DNA of 64,000 nt from Terebella lapidaria (lineage: Eukaryota; Annelida; Polychaeta; Terebellida; Terebellidae): positions 8,544,181-8,608,180 of the forward strand of contig OX424570.1 in the NCBI GenBank assembly GCA_949152475.1, read 5' to 3'. The notes beneath the pieces were generated by a model. That model saw only the letters and a program-made list of their open reading frames with translations, was not told where the DNA came from and searched no databases. The number at the start of each line of letters is the position of its first letter. The stretch's first letter is position 1. Below, one piece after another: positions 37,090 to 47,900 of the stretch. A program made the translations under genes and the position numbers.

Positions 37090-37830
37090 TTGCAAAGTCA
37101 TTCATCTGCATGTGTGTTAATCATCACCCTTAAAATGACATTGGCGACTCTGAAAAATGAAATGAGCGACATTGGCGATACTGCCGAAACCCAATGTGGA
37201 TGGTACTAAAGAATATTCATTAAAACGGAGCATCATTATACTCTTTGTTTACATCAAAAACATTGCCACTGTAATTACAACAAGCAATATTGGAATCCAC
37301 AAAACATGATTGGAACTGAATAGACTTCATGTTATTGCTCAGAATGTCTGGATCGCATTTGTAGCACTACCGAGATAAACAGACATGCTAAAGTAATAAC
37401 ACTGGTAGTAGAGCAACATAACAAGAAATAAAAGTTGTACATCATCAAAGTCTATTAAAAATCAGATGAGAGAATAAAAAAACAGAAAATAACATCTCAT
37501 CATCACAGACAGTTAAATAGCATGTTCAATCCCAATTACCAACATACTGAGCGTATCCTGTCACTCACAAACACCACACACATACGCACACGCTCCCTGG
37601 GGACACCGACACATTAATTACGGAACCATTTATCACACAAATCACACGTGATCCAGTTCACCAAATATAACCTGTTATCCGAACTGGATGATGTAAAATC
37701 ATCCAGGGAATCCTTGCATTCAAAAGTTGGCCATTGCTGGGCCATTGTTTGACCCTTGGTCTCACTGGGTGGGAGCTTGCCCATGATTCTTGACGAGTCA
37801 ACTCGGTAAAAGTCATTCCTCACAGGGGAT
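37077..37830 (-). mobile_element. 3' part of a pogo/Tigger-like DNA transposon, copy 2
   Basis: Aligns with 30498-31240 at about nine bases in ten by eye, in the same orientation, over the 3' UTR and the last coding segment. The minus-strand C terminus reads NWITCDLCDKWFRN and stop, with the Trp codon intact. The 5' part is missing beyond about 37830. Confidence 0.6.
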
Positions 37831-37970
37831 TTGGCTTTTCCTTGCAGAGGCTTTCAGATGCCCCTGTTATTAAAGATTTTTGCCGATCAAAACCCCTGCT
37901 AGGAAATTTTTTTACCAAGTTAACTCGTCAAGAATCATGGGCAAGCTCCCACCCGGTGGGCCTGTAACGA
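37766..37970. repeat. Inverted repeat, about 45-bp arms
   Basis: The left arm (about 37766-37811) contains gtgggagcttgcccatgatt and cttgacgagt; its reverse complement lies at about 37921-37966. The spacer is roughly 110 bp. It could form a stem-loop and sits at the 5' break of the pogo-like copy. Confidence 0.8.
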
Positions 37971-38140
37971 TTGGTAGCCTCACCTCTATGGCCGGTTTGT
38001 TGGGCAATCAATTTCCGTGTCAAGATTTCATTCAAGCAACCTCGTGACCGTAGTCACGCGCGGACTATGGTTCATGAACTGTCCAGTATATCCGGCCTCA
38101 GTCATTTTGATTCCCACTATGTTTGATAGGATGTCATGTC

Positions 38141-38900
38141 CTAATTCTTGTTGTCAAACCAGAGTGAATCGGATGATTTTACGATAGGCTTCGGACACAC
38201 TGCTTTCTGCAGCGTGTCCTGGTCGCATATGGACATGTACTCCCTCAAAAAGGCGATGGTACATCGGTGAGTGGTCGATGGCTGCTCATAATACTCTCGT
38301 TGCGTGGTGTTGTACCTTACGGTGTTTGAATCCGCCTTGGTTTTTTGGTAGTTCTCCGTGCGCTGTACATAGTCGTGTCCATCCCTGTATCGATTAAAGG
38401 AAAGATTACCTGCTGTAAGGTTTTGATGCTTAATTACGACCACCTCGAATTCCAAAGTGTACACGATAACGTAAAACGCTGATCGTATCAGTTGTAGTCC
38501 CGTCACCGTACCGAGATTTCAGCGTTCGTAGAGCGACAGTTCTTGTTGTAGAGTGATGAAATCCGCGGACTTGGTTTCTGTGATTGATTTGCGTTTAGAT
38601 GGGGTATATTTCATAGCGAGGCCCAGACCATAGTACAGTTGTGGGAGATGATCGATGTCGATGAGCCTCACTGTTTTGCACTGTAGTTCTTTTTGAATGG
38701 ACGTTATTATTATTTGATGTATTGTGCACGATATTGCCGTTTCGCCTTCGAGCCTCGGTTATGATGTTAGCCAAGACCACATCCATGTGAGCAGGCGTCA
38801 TTGTTTGCAGTAAATGGTTGTCTACAAGGATGTCACTAAATCGGGAGTCACGTGGACTTGAGCGTCTCCAAGCCAACCAGTCGTCTCACACAGCGTGTTG
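38141..38900 (-). pseudogene. Crypton-like tyrosine recombinase remnant
   Basis: Three minus-strand pieces follow in order. 38876-38700 gives LLQTMTPAHMDVVLANIITE then ARRRNG, like the N-terminal helical domain that precedes LY..I..IQ in Cryptons. 38700-38520 gives SIQKELQ and GLGLAMKYTPSKRKSITETKS. 38506-38141 gives NLTAGNLSFNRYRDGHDYVQ, then TENYQKTK and C-x3-FLREYMS, matching the RD--GHEYV/TKT segment of the Crypton/DUF3504 catalytic domain. The pieces lie in different frames with no clear introns, and the C-terminal R-H-x-x-R...Y part is not found, so I regard this as a decayed copy. A domesticated, spliced host gene is the alternative. Confidence 0.5.
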
Positions 38901-41040
38901 CCTCGTTGTAGCTCGAATGGCCTCCAGTACACACTCCTGTAGATTGGCATCAGCTACTGAAAGAGAAGAAGGAGCGTGAACGGCAATGGCTACAGTAGAT
39001 CATGAACATCATACTTATACATGTACCAGCGTGAGGAGCAATAAACCATGAATTTCATACTTGATTGGACTGTAATGATATAGTATAAGGTCTATCGAAT
39101 AGTTAAGAGTGTTACACTGACTGCTGTCAATTCACATGTGGATATGTGTGAATATAGAAACTTATTGCATTGGCTATTTCATTAAATAGTGTGAATAGTT
39201 TCAATGTAGACTACTCATATAGGGCTGTGAATGGTAAGTACAGATCAATTCTGACGTATTGTGGCACCTATATATAGATCTGCTTTGTAATTGTTCAAGC
39301 GTTTTAGTATTCAACCCAACAAATGCTATTTCAGCGGTTACTGACATTGTTAGTGGGCGATATTAATAGATTTATCGGGTGTTTATCCTGGTAATGTGTA
39401 AATCATGAATATTTTCATTGGAATATCATCGATCAGTACTTCCCATTACAGCCCTATTGCATTCAAGTTCCAACTGAAAGATGCAAAATGGTCTGAAAGA
39501 AGAGCCATATAATTTCTATGTTGTGTAATGTTCGTACATGAAATAAAAGTGATTTGCAACAATCTCGAGAGTACCCTTACATACATGCAATGGCCGTGAC
39601 CTTGAGGTACATCACTCAGGGTCATCTCGGAAGGTACATTTATAGTGAATATCAATTTCAGTAATGTTGTTCTGGTAGAACAATGGTAGTATATCAAAGA
39701 AATGAGAATAACACAACAGTTGCTTAAGGTTACTCCAGCTTATCAGTTCAACAGGATAAAAAATACAAAAACAAGGAATTCTTCTCATGACAGTTTTTGT
39801 ACATGTAATCAAAAGGCTCTTACTATCGTTATCACATATCAAATACTTTACAGTAGTGCCTGTTCATAAGTTACAATGGAGTCCTTAATGTTTGTCAACA
39901 TCATACTCTCTCAGCAGATCCTGTCGGATCCACTTATGACTTCTGATCTGTTTGACTTTCTTGACAAAAGGTGGAAAAATGAGACGCACACCATGTTGGA
40001 TGGAGTCTCTTCCATTCGAAACCCCCTGTCCGCCATGCAGGCATCCTCTGGCTCGAAATTCTAAATTAGGTCTGACCGGTGTTACAGTACTGGAATAAAA
40101 GAAAATGGATTAAATGAAACTGAACCTCCTGGTGTGCACGCCGAAGAAATTCGAGGGGTGTTCTGTTTGTAGTTTGTAAGATTTGGGCATTGGCTTCCAC
40201 GTGTGGTGGCTTCTCTGCAGGCACTTCAAAGCAGTCTTATAATACCTGTATGTTGTTTTAGTGTTTGAAGCAATCTGGATAGCATTGTGAAAGGTCATCA
40301 GCATCAGACCACTGTGGCAGAGATACGACCTGAAACGACATGAAGGGAATCCATGGGGATATAGCTTGTGACACTGTTGAGACTGGTATTCCTAACAAGA
40401 AAAGCAAGATATTCTTGAACCAGATTGAGCTTGAACACCATCATTATCGACATTATTTCTACCTCTCTGGTTCTCTCCCTGGCAGGCCCAGTACTGCATA
40501 TTTTCTGCACCACTAGCCACCTGAATGAAGAGCCAACCAAAATGGTTCAAAGTTGGCAGTTACGTGTGGAGTTTCGCTGTCTCGTTGGATGCATTCACGT
40601 CATCAATTGATATTTTACCACGTTTTTTTTCCTTCAGACACATCAGCAACTTTTCAGTTCGTTCCGTTTGAATATCTCTTCAAGTTATTATCGTCACTCT
40701 TCAGTGTATCATTTTCTTCGGTCATTTCTTTCTCTAACTTTTGTTCACAACTTACCAACTTGACTTCACAATTCCTCATTCCATGCATTTCCTTATTTAG
40801 CACATATTGTTCTCTCCCACGGGATGGATCATTGATTGATAACAAGCATCCGTCGTAAATGCGCCAACAACAAGCTATAGCTACACCAAAACCCCCAATA
40901 AATTGAAAAATATCGGAATCCCAGATCGAAACTGCTAACAGCCGTTTTGGGTTACCTTTTCAGTTTAGTGGGCAATTTCATTCTTAACTAATTTCCCATA
41001 GTTAGGTTGCGAAATGACAATTAATGATGAAGAAATCATT
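38901..41040. other. No gene identified
   Basis: Several open frames occur (39876-40064 plus, 40304-40540 minus, 40654-40845 minus). The last reads as a charged, coiled-coil-like stretch (EQKLEKEMTEENDTLKSDD), but no domain, start or partner exon can be matched, and the plus strand is open over the same bases. Confidence 0.35.
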
Positions 41041-41479
41041 ATCATTGAGTATCATACAGAAACAGGATTGTCCACGCAATTGAACAGGTGCTCCGCAGTT
41101 TGTAGAATATACAGCTGCTTTATTTTCTGATGCAGTACACTAGTTGGCGAACCTGAGTCCTGGCAGGGGCCTGGGTGCAGGAATTCTTAAAGATTATTCA
41201 TATGTTGTAATGTTTTCACCTCTGCACTAGTTTACTCTGCACTAGATTTATACAGCCTGCGATGTTACAAGTTGCCGACATTTTTACCGAACTTTCAGAA
41301 GATCGACAGCTCTCAAGAAAATCTGTCACAATTGAAAAACCACCGGAAGAATTTTTTGGCCGTACTGACGTGACCCCTTGTGCGTGCGCAATGCTATCTC
41401 CGAAAAGGAACATTAGGCCCATGAAAGTAGTATTGCTGTCGCTATGGTACCCTAACACGAGTGACCTTGTTACCCTCGC

Positions 41480-41641
41480 CCCGATAAAAAAAAGCGAAAA
41501 TAATAAAACAAAAAATACTCCCTTTTAGAATATTTTTTATGTATTTTCATGCAAAATTTCAGAAAGACTACACTTTAACCTTTGAAGATAAAAATATGGA
41601 TGGACGACGGACGCCCACCTCCCCCCCCCCCCCCCCCCCCC
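41480..41641 (-). mobile_element. Fragment of the hairpin-headed family with a C21 tract
   Basis: The sequence gcaaaatttcagaaa, then gataaaaatatgga, then ggacgacggacgcc equals the region just inside the head in the copies at 57420-57540 and 57890-57980. The fragment breaks off at a run of 21 C residues (41621-41641) instead of the usual hairpin. Confidence 0.65.
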
Positions 41642-42163
41642 GATGATATATCGCATCTATATCACCATGTAACCAAGCACAGCTTCGTGCACGTTGTGAC
41701 TGAGAGAAACGTAAATTTTACATAAAAGGGTGAGGGTCTATGGCAAAAAATCACAGGGGTGCACGGGAGTTTCCTGATAACAAAGTCCCATCTTCATGTA
41801 TCGGCCAATACAGCGGATATTAATCTACTATTAGTACTCACCCACCGATGGAAAGCTATATTCTAGACTGCTAGATGCGGGTATTAGTCATGTAACTTAC
41901 ACACAAATATGTGACATGTTATATTATTTATTAAACATATATACGAATATATGTAAATACATGTACATATATGCAAATATCATATCGACCTACTCAAACT
42001 GTCACACATGTCTCCCCATCGGCATTTATATGGTGTTACACACTTCAACAGACTGTCACAAACAATGCACAAAAGACAAAGTTTATATTTTGCATGAGTT
42101 AGAGTACAGACACTTGTTTGGACAGTCATGGCTTTGAATTACAAATAACATATATAGTACGAC

Positions 42164-42980
42164 AGCGCATTAGGGCCATGTTGTAAAACAAAAAAAAATG
42201 GAGCTTAAGTCGTGATCTCGAATTACAAAGTCGTGATCTCGAATTACAAAGTCGTGATCTCGAATTACAAAGTCGTGATCACGAATTACGAAGTCGTGAT
42301 CTCGAATCATGTTCTACTGTAGTCCGTGATATTTAAAATTATTGTGCGTATTAGGGCTATGTCATATGTAAAGCAAATGTGGAACTTAAGTCGTGATCTC
42401 TAAGTCAAATTCGTGATCACGAATTTATTACCAATAACTTAAAGTACAATTAAAATAAAAATATAATGTGCGTTCGATAATTTCAATAGTTAAATACACT
42501 TAAATGCACTATTGCAATGGTTACAAGTCAATTTAGTCCTCCCAAAGAACCCTGATTACCATCAGTTGTCATGACCACTACCTTGATAATCAGACAATAA
42601 GGTTATGCATGATATATTTTGATATTTTATAATTTAATTATGCAAGTTGTTATTCACGGTTTCAAATCGTTTTAACTTCGAATGAAAATATTGATGCAAA
42701 ATTGAACAACTTTATTTTGTTCCACTTTACTCGTACTTTAATACCATTCACAGTTCGAGATGTAAACTTAGTAATTCGAGATCACGACTTGGTAATTCGA
42801 GATCACGACTTCTTAATTCGACATCTCGACTTTAAAATTCGAGATCTCGACTTTATAATTCGAGATCACGACTTCTTAATTCGAGATCACGACTTTGTAA
42901 TTCGAGATCACGACTTTGTAATTCGAGATCACGAATTAGACACCTTAAATTTTTGACATACAACCTGGCCCTAATACGCT
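42164..42980. mobile_element. Foldback element with inverted 21-bp repeat arrays
   Basis: The ends match in inverted orientation (agcgcattaggg at 42164-42175; its near-complement at 42969-42980). Inside the left end are five 21-bp units, gtcgtgatctcgaattacaaa, from 42209 to about 42309. Inside the right end are about eight units of the reverse complement from 42771 to about 42938. A third, internal copy of the end (gcgtattagggctatg) lies at 42346. Arms made of short tandem repeats are the hallmark of Foldback-type elements. The 84-codon frame at 42702-42956 with 7-residue repeats (IRDHDFV) reflects the 21-base period and is not a gene. Confidence 0.8.
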
Positions 42981-44314
42981 TTCGTAATATAGAGTATTAT
43001 ATCAGTACAAAAAGACGAAGATCCTGGAACGGTCATAGTTTCTGAAAAAATTGCAAATATTTTCATGTAATTTTATTGAAAAATTGGATAGATTTCTGCA
43101 AATTTCTTTAAAAAACATGGACACAATTTAACGGATACTTAGGCGTGACAATAGGTGAGGTCAGAACTAAGTGTTAGAGTTTACTTAAGGGTGGATGATA
43201 ACAATAGTGTTAAACTTATCGGTGTTCTTTACCTACATTCAGTGTGGAGAGTTGACCATCTATAGGGTTTGAGAGTATAACTTGACACTAGATTATAAGG
43301 GGTATTAGTCAAGAGTTATACAAACCCAGGCTATGCTTTCTGGAACACTTTCCCTGTATGTTTTTACATATGCTGGATATTAACCTCTTGGGAATGAAAA
43401 ACAGAACAGGTCAACAGGTCAGAACTCCAGCGAACGATAAGGTCAAGGTCACAGAAAAAATCGAAATTGAAAAGTTGTAATAACTCTGCATATTTTCTTG
43501 ATCAATTTCCTCTATTAATTTTGGCATTTTTCTATGGCCAATTCCGCATCGTTTGATACATATATATATCCCTATTATCGCCCAAAGGTCGAAAATGTAA
43601 ACGTCAACAGCTGAACTCACTGATTCGTAATATTTCACCACTGGCGATATTCAATGGAATATTGAACATAAAGCATGCAGCATAAATCCAAAGGGTGTTC
43701 GAAGTTTGGGAGGTCAGTATCAAGAAATCATTTTGTGTTCCAGAATATGTTCAAAATAGATAAAAACTGATTTTATTCATGAATATTTCTCCCATGATTT
43801 TTGTGTTTTTCTATGACCACCCATTGCACTATTTGAAAATCGGTATTATCGCCCTATTTTTTCCCCTTAAAATGGCATCCACATTGCTCGAATTGCTCAT
43901 TGTCCAGAAGACTCTAATATGGTATTTAGGTCCTCAATACTACTCATCTACCTTACGACTGTCGGCCCAAGTATCATACCCTGCGCCTTCCTCTATATTA
44001 AATAATGATTTAAAAGGTGCGAGACGGATTAAATGATATGTTTTCAGTATCAAAGCTGTAAGTATGTTATAAATAGATAAACGACCATGTAAAAAAATAT
44101 TATGATAACGACCATGATCTTCCCCGACGGATAAACCGAACGTAAAACCACAGAACCACGCGTTGTTTGTTTTGCTTTGCATGTGGGCGGGTCTATGCAC
44201 TGGCGCGAGTCAGGCCGCCCACGACAGAGGCCAGAGGCAGTCGGCTGTAACGGCGAAGTGGTATAAAGCCATTCTTGCAGTATGTGTCGATGATCATTGG
44301 ACATGTTCCCCACA
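42981..44314. other. No gene; weak internal repetition
   Basis: Segments near 43480-43580 and 43760-43860 share tgatttt/ttttgg-type sequence, tttttctatg and tattatcgcccta, suggesting an old duplication; relatives occur near 61080-61220. The left flank of the large transposon shows no coding signal. Confidence 0.4.
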
Positions 44315-44322
44315 GCACAGAT
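44315..44322. repeat. Target-site duplication, left copy (gcacagat)
   Basis: These eight bases lie immediately outside the left TIR and are repeated exactly at 55530-55537, immediately outside the right TIR. Eight-base duplications are made by hAT, P and KDZ/Zisupton-type transposases, among others. Confidence 0.9.
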
Positions 44323-44771
44323 TAGTTCCGATGAAACTGACATTGGTACTGATGGTGCCACGTGAGTGTACCATGTCAGTTTCGTTGCTTCCCCATGGCT
44401 AAGTGGGCGGCCAGTCATAGGGGGTGATTTGCGGAGTTCATATCAGATCTTAACTAACATGCATTACACAAAAGAAACACACAATTCCATACCATGCACG
44501 TTGCCACATGCGACGAACTCGTACTTTGGAAGAATCGATCGTACAAACAGTTATATTTCAGCTCCAAATCGAAAACTTTTCAAGCAAAACAAACTTTCCT
44601 GCCATTTTCCTAGTTGTCGATGTATTCGCCAGGTGGCGGGCCGAGCTCATCTCAGGGCGAGGTCATTCTCAATTAGCATATCGTGTACGGGAAATCCAGT
44701 TGTTGTCAAACAATTGCACATGTCCAACGGTATACACGTGCTGTTCTATTGGGTCTCGCGAACACGCGGTC
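44323..44771 (+). repeat. Left terminal inverted repeat, 449 bp
   Basis: Begins tagttccgatgaaactg. Near the tip is an inner inverted pair: gaaactgacattgg at 44333-44346 and ccatgtcagtttc at 44371-44383, a likely protein-binding or hairpin site. Beyond 44771 weak similarity to the right end continues with small gaps to about 44801. Confidence 0.95.
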
Positions 44772-44927
44772 AGCAGGTCAGTACATGTGATCACCTGATA
44801 CTATCCACTGGTCATATCCAAAAACGACTGATTTCCACCTGGTCACCTTTTGTCCCTGGCCTGACCAACACGTATGGTTATATATATCAGCATATTGAAA
44901 CCAATCCCATGCCCTACACAAGCCATC

Positions 44928-44936
44928 TATATAAAG
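44928..44936 (+). promoter_or_regulatory. TATA box of the DUF6589-like gene
   Basis: The sequence tatataaag lies 36 bases before the chosen ATG (44972), placing transcription start about 10-15 bases before it. This supports 44972 over upstream ATGs in the same frame. Confidence 0.5.
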
Positions 44937-44971
44937 CCCAAACACCAAAAAATGTTCATGGAGACAGAATC

Positions 44972-47900
44972 ATGGAAAAGGTTTCAACGTGTATTAACTG
45001 CCAGGGCCAGTTCAATAAGAGAGGAAAAAAAATTATCAAGTACAACCTACGGACAATTACGTCACCCAGGACCAGGAGAACGGTATTTGATAACCTAGCC
45101 AACGTCAACCATGGTTACATATGTTGCAACTGTTTCGAGACACTAAAAAACAAAACAGTGAGGAAACGTAACTCAAATAAAAGGACACTCGATTTGAGGA
45201 AAAGTTCTGGAAAACGTCCCCGAGAAGAAAGTCCAGAAAGCAAACAACCGAACAAAACACGTATTTTGGAGGTACCTGTAAAGGAACAAGACGAGGCAAA
45301 CGACAGTTGTTCGTTTCGACGAATTGCAATAGGACACATCAATAAAGGCAATTATTTGAAGTGTTTTCGGTGCCTATGTAATAACTCCGCCTCGGCCAAG
45401 CATGCTTTGCAGTCAGTGTTTCTGGAGGCCGTCGCTGGTTGTATCAGAACGGCCAGGTTCACGTGTTTCCAGGGACCCACAGAGTCGGTCAAGGACATAC
45501 AGGAATTCAACTGGGACGGATCCTGTGAGAGTATTCGCGACGCAGCTCCAGAACTACATGCCACTTTGGATGCTGTCCTGCCTGCACCAAAAGTCTTTCA
45601 AGGCCAGGTCAAGAAAGGCCCTCAGAAAGATAAAAGGTAAGCACTGTCAATCTGTATAATAATAATAACAATTCGATTGATAATAACAATCGCTACGACA
45701 TTCATAACAAAATGGGTCATTGCTCAGATTTTAGTTGGTTGTGTCGTTTACACATGCATGGTATATCAGGAATATTATTTACCAAAAAAGCCCATTGACG
45801 TCATTGGCATGTATTTAGGGATCACGGAATGCACAATAATTGCATAAATTAAAATTATGTCGTCATATGTCAATGTATATTCTCCCTAACAATCTATAAA
45901 TAATTATGCACATACGCTATTTGGATGAATTATTTGACATGTCATGTCGCTCAGCATATGTTCAACTTGTTTACTATGCCATTGAAGGCAGTGTTCAATT
46001 CTATGGATGGTGTGTATCATCATCTGCATAGAGTATTGACAGATGAATTAATGGCATTTGAAAACATGATGCAAATATGTTATTCTCACGTGATAATTAG
46101 ACAGTTATGAAGCAGAACTATGAAAATATCTCAGGTCCCCTGATGAAATATTTGATGATGATACCACAAGTAAAAAAAACATGCATGAAGATTCTGTACA
46201 GTATTATGTAGTAAAGTTATTTTTAATAACCTATATATAGCTTTCATATAAAATCATTGTCTATTTCCAGGCCAAATCAGGCTATGCCACGTACGTTTAT
46301 TTGCATGACATGTAAAGTAGTGCAATGTGTGACAATCCAGGTTCAAGTGTTGTTTTCGTACCCACATATTCCACGGTGGCATAAAAATTAGCACTAGGGT
46401 AGAAAAGCAGTCGTGATTGCACAATTCAGTTACTACGTGAGAACTCTATAGCAAATCGACAAACAAACAACTAAGAGCACTGTCCATATTAATTGCATAT
46501 AAATCTGATAATTATTGTAACTTCGTGGACCTTCAAGGCCAGAAAAGTTGTATTCGTGAAATAATGCTCATTCTGTGAAATATAACATACAATAGTGTGA
46601 AACGTCTATATTGGTAGCTGTGGGGGTCTATATGCCGGAGAGTATGCCGGATTCCACAAGCGACCGAGCTGTCTAGTTAGTGCAATATTGCGCGCAATGA
46701 GAAGCCAAACACGTCATCGCCTTTTTAAAACTTTGTCATTGAGCTGTATAGCAAACAGTATAGAAGAGCATCATGCTTCAGCCTTTCCATAACTAAATTA
46801 TTCGCTTTAGAAAGATCATTCACTACAGTTCAGAACAAAGCAGGTTGGATATTTATGGGTCTATTTTGCTGTGTGAGGTTCGATAATGTATTGGGATGGC
46901 CTAATGTATGCCACAGACATCAGTGATGTGTTTTTACGTCTGTGATGTGTGAAGAACTGGCATGAAATGGCATGAAAAGGTTGTCATTTTCATATCGTAT
47001 TTATGTTTTACCCAGTATGCTCTGAGTGTTCTAACTTGTTATACCGATTTTTGACGATATTTTTGCGATGCTATCGATATAACTTGGCATACTTGACCTG
47101 GGAGACAAACGGCAATTTTCTACAAAATTTCAGACTTCTGTCGGAAAATTTAAAGAAGTTGGCAGTCTACCTCAATATTAAAATTCAGCCCAAAATGGGA
47201 TCTCGAGAATGTGAACATATTGCAGGATTTGGTTCTGTTTACATCCATCAGGATTGAAAGCATTATTTCAACTTTACTGCAGAAAACACATTGGGTTGTA
47301 TTTTATAAAAACATGTTGATTTCTGAAGATTGCTCCGCTTCAAAATCGAGCAAATACACAAAATTGTGTGTGGACCCAGAAATTAAATGACAGGGCAAAA
47401 TTTAACATTGGGATAGATTGCCAACTTTTCAATTTTTGCCGTTTGACTCTGAGTATTTTTTACTAGAATTTGTCAGAAACAACAATTATTATACATGTAG
47501 TGTCAGGTTGATTTGGTTTTGAATTTCGACAGTTACGTCATTTTGATGCAGCAGAAATGGGGGATGAAAATTCCGAATTATTGTTTTATACAATACAGGT
47601 TTCTAACCGAGATAGAGGCTCAGAGAAGGCGAGATGCACGCATGGGCATCATTATGGCAGTTATCCTGTACAGTCACAACCCATGGGTTTACAACAGGGT
47701 GCCATCTATCCTGGGTCTGCACATGTGGTTGGAAGGTGAGTAATAATAATTGGCAGACTCTAATAAGTTACCTTTAATTTGCCTCATTTAATGCTTAAAG
47801 TGTAAGGGAAGTAAATCGACATTTTCCCAATTATAATTCATATTGAAAAGCTTCCTGCATTTTCAACGTAACAACAATAATTGTCAGCAAGACCTATTTA

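Noticed and set aside
30498-37830. Reading the 0.7-kb direct repeats as LTRs of a retrotransposon
   Set aside because: Both repeats contain the C-terminal codons and 3' UTR of a pogo-like transposase, with no primer-binding site or polypurine tract seen next to them.
41216-41528. Gene in overlapping frames on both strands
   Set aside because: Both strands are open, neither has a recognisable domain, and the plus frame runs into a repeat fragment.
42702-42956. A protein with seven-residue IRDHDFV repeats
   Set aside because: The frame merely translates the 21-bp units of a foldback arm.
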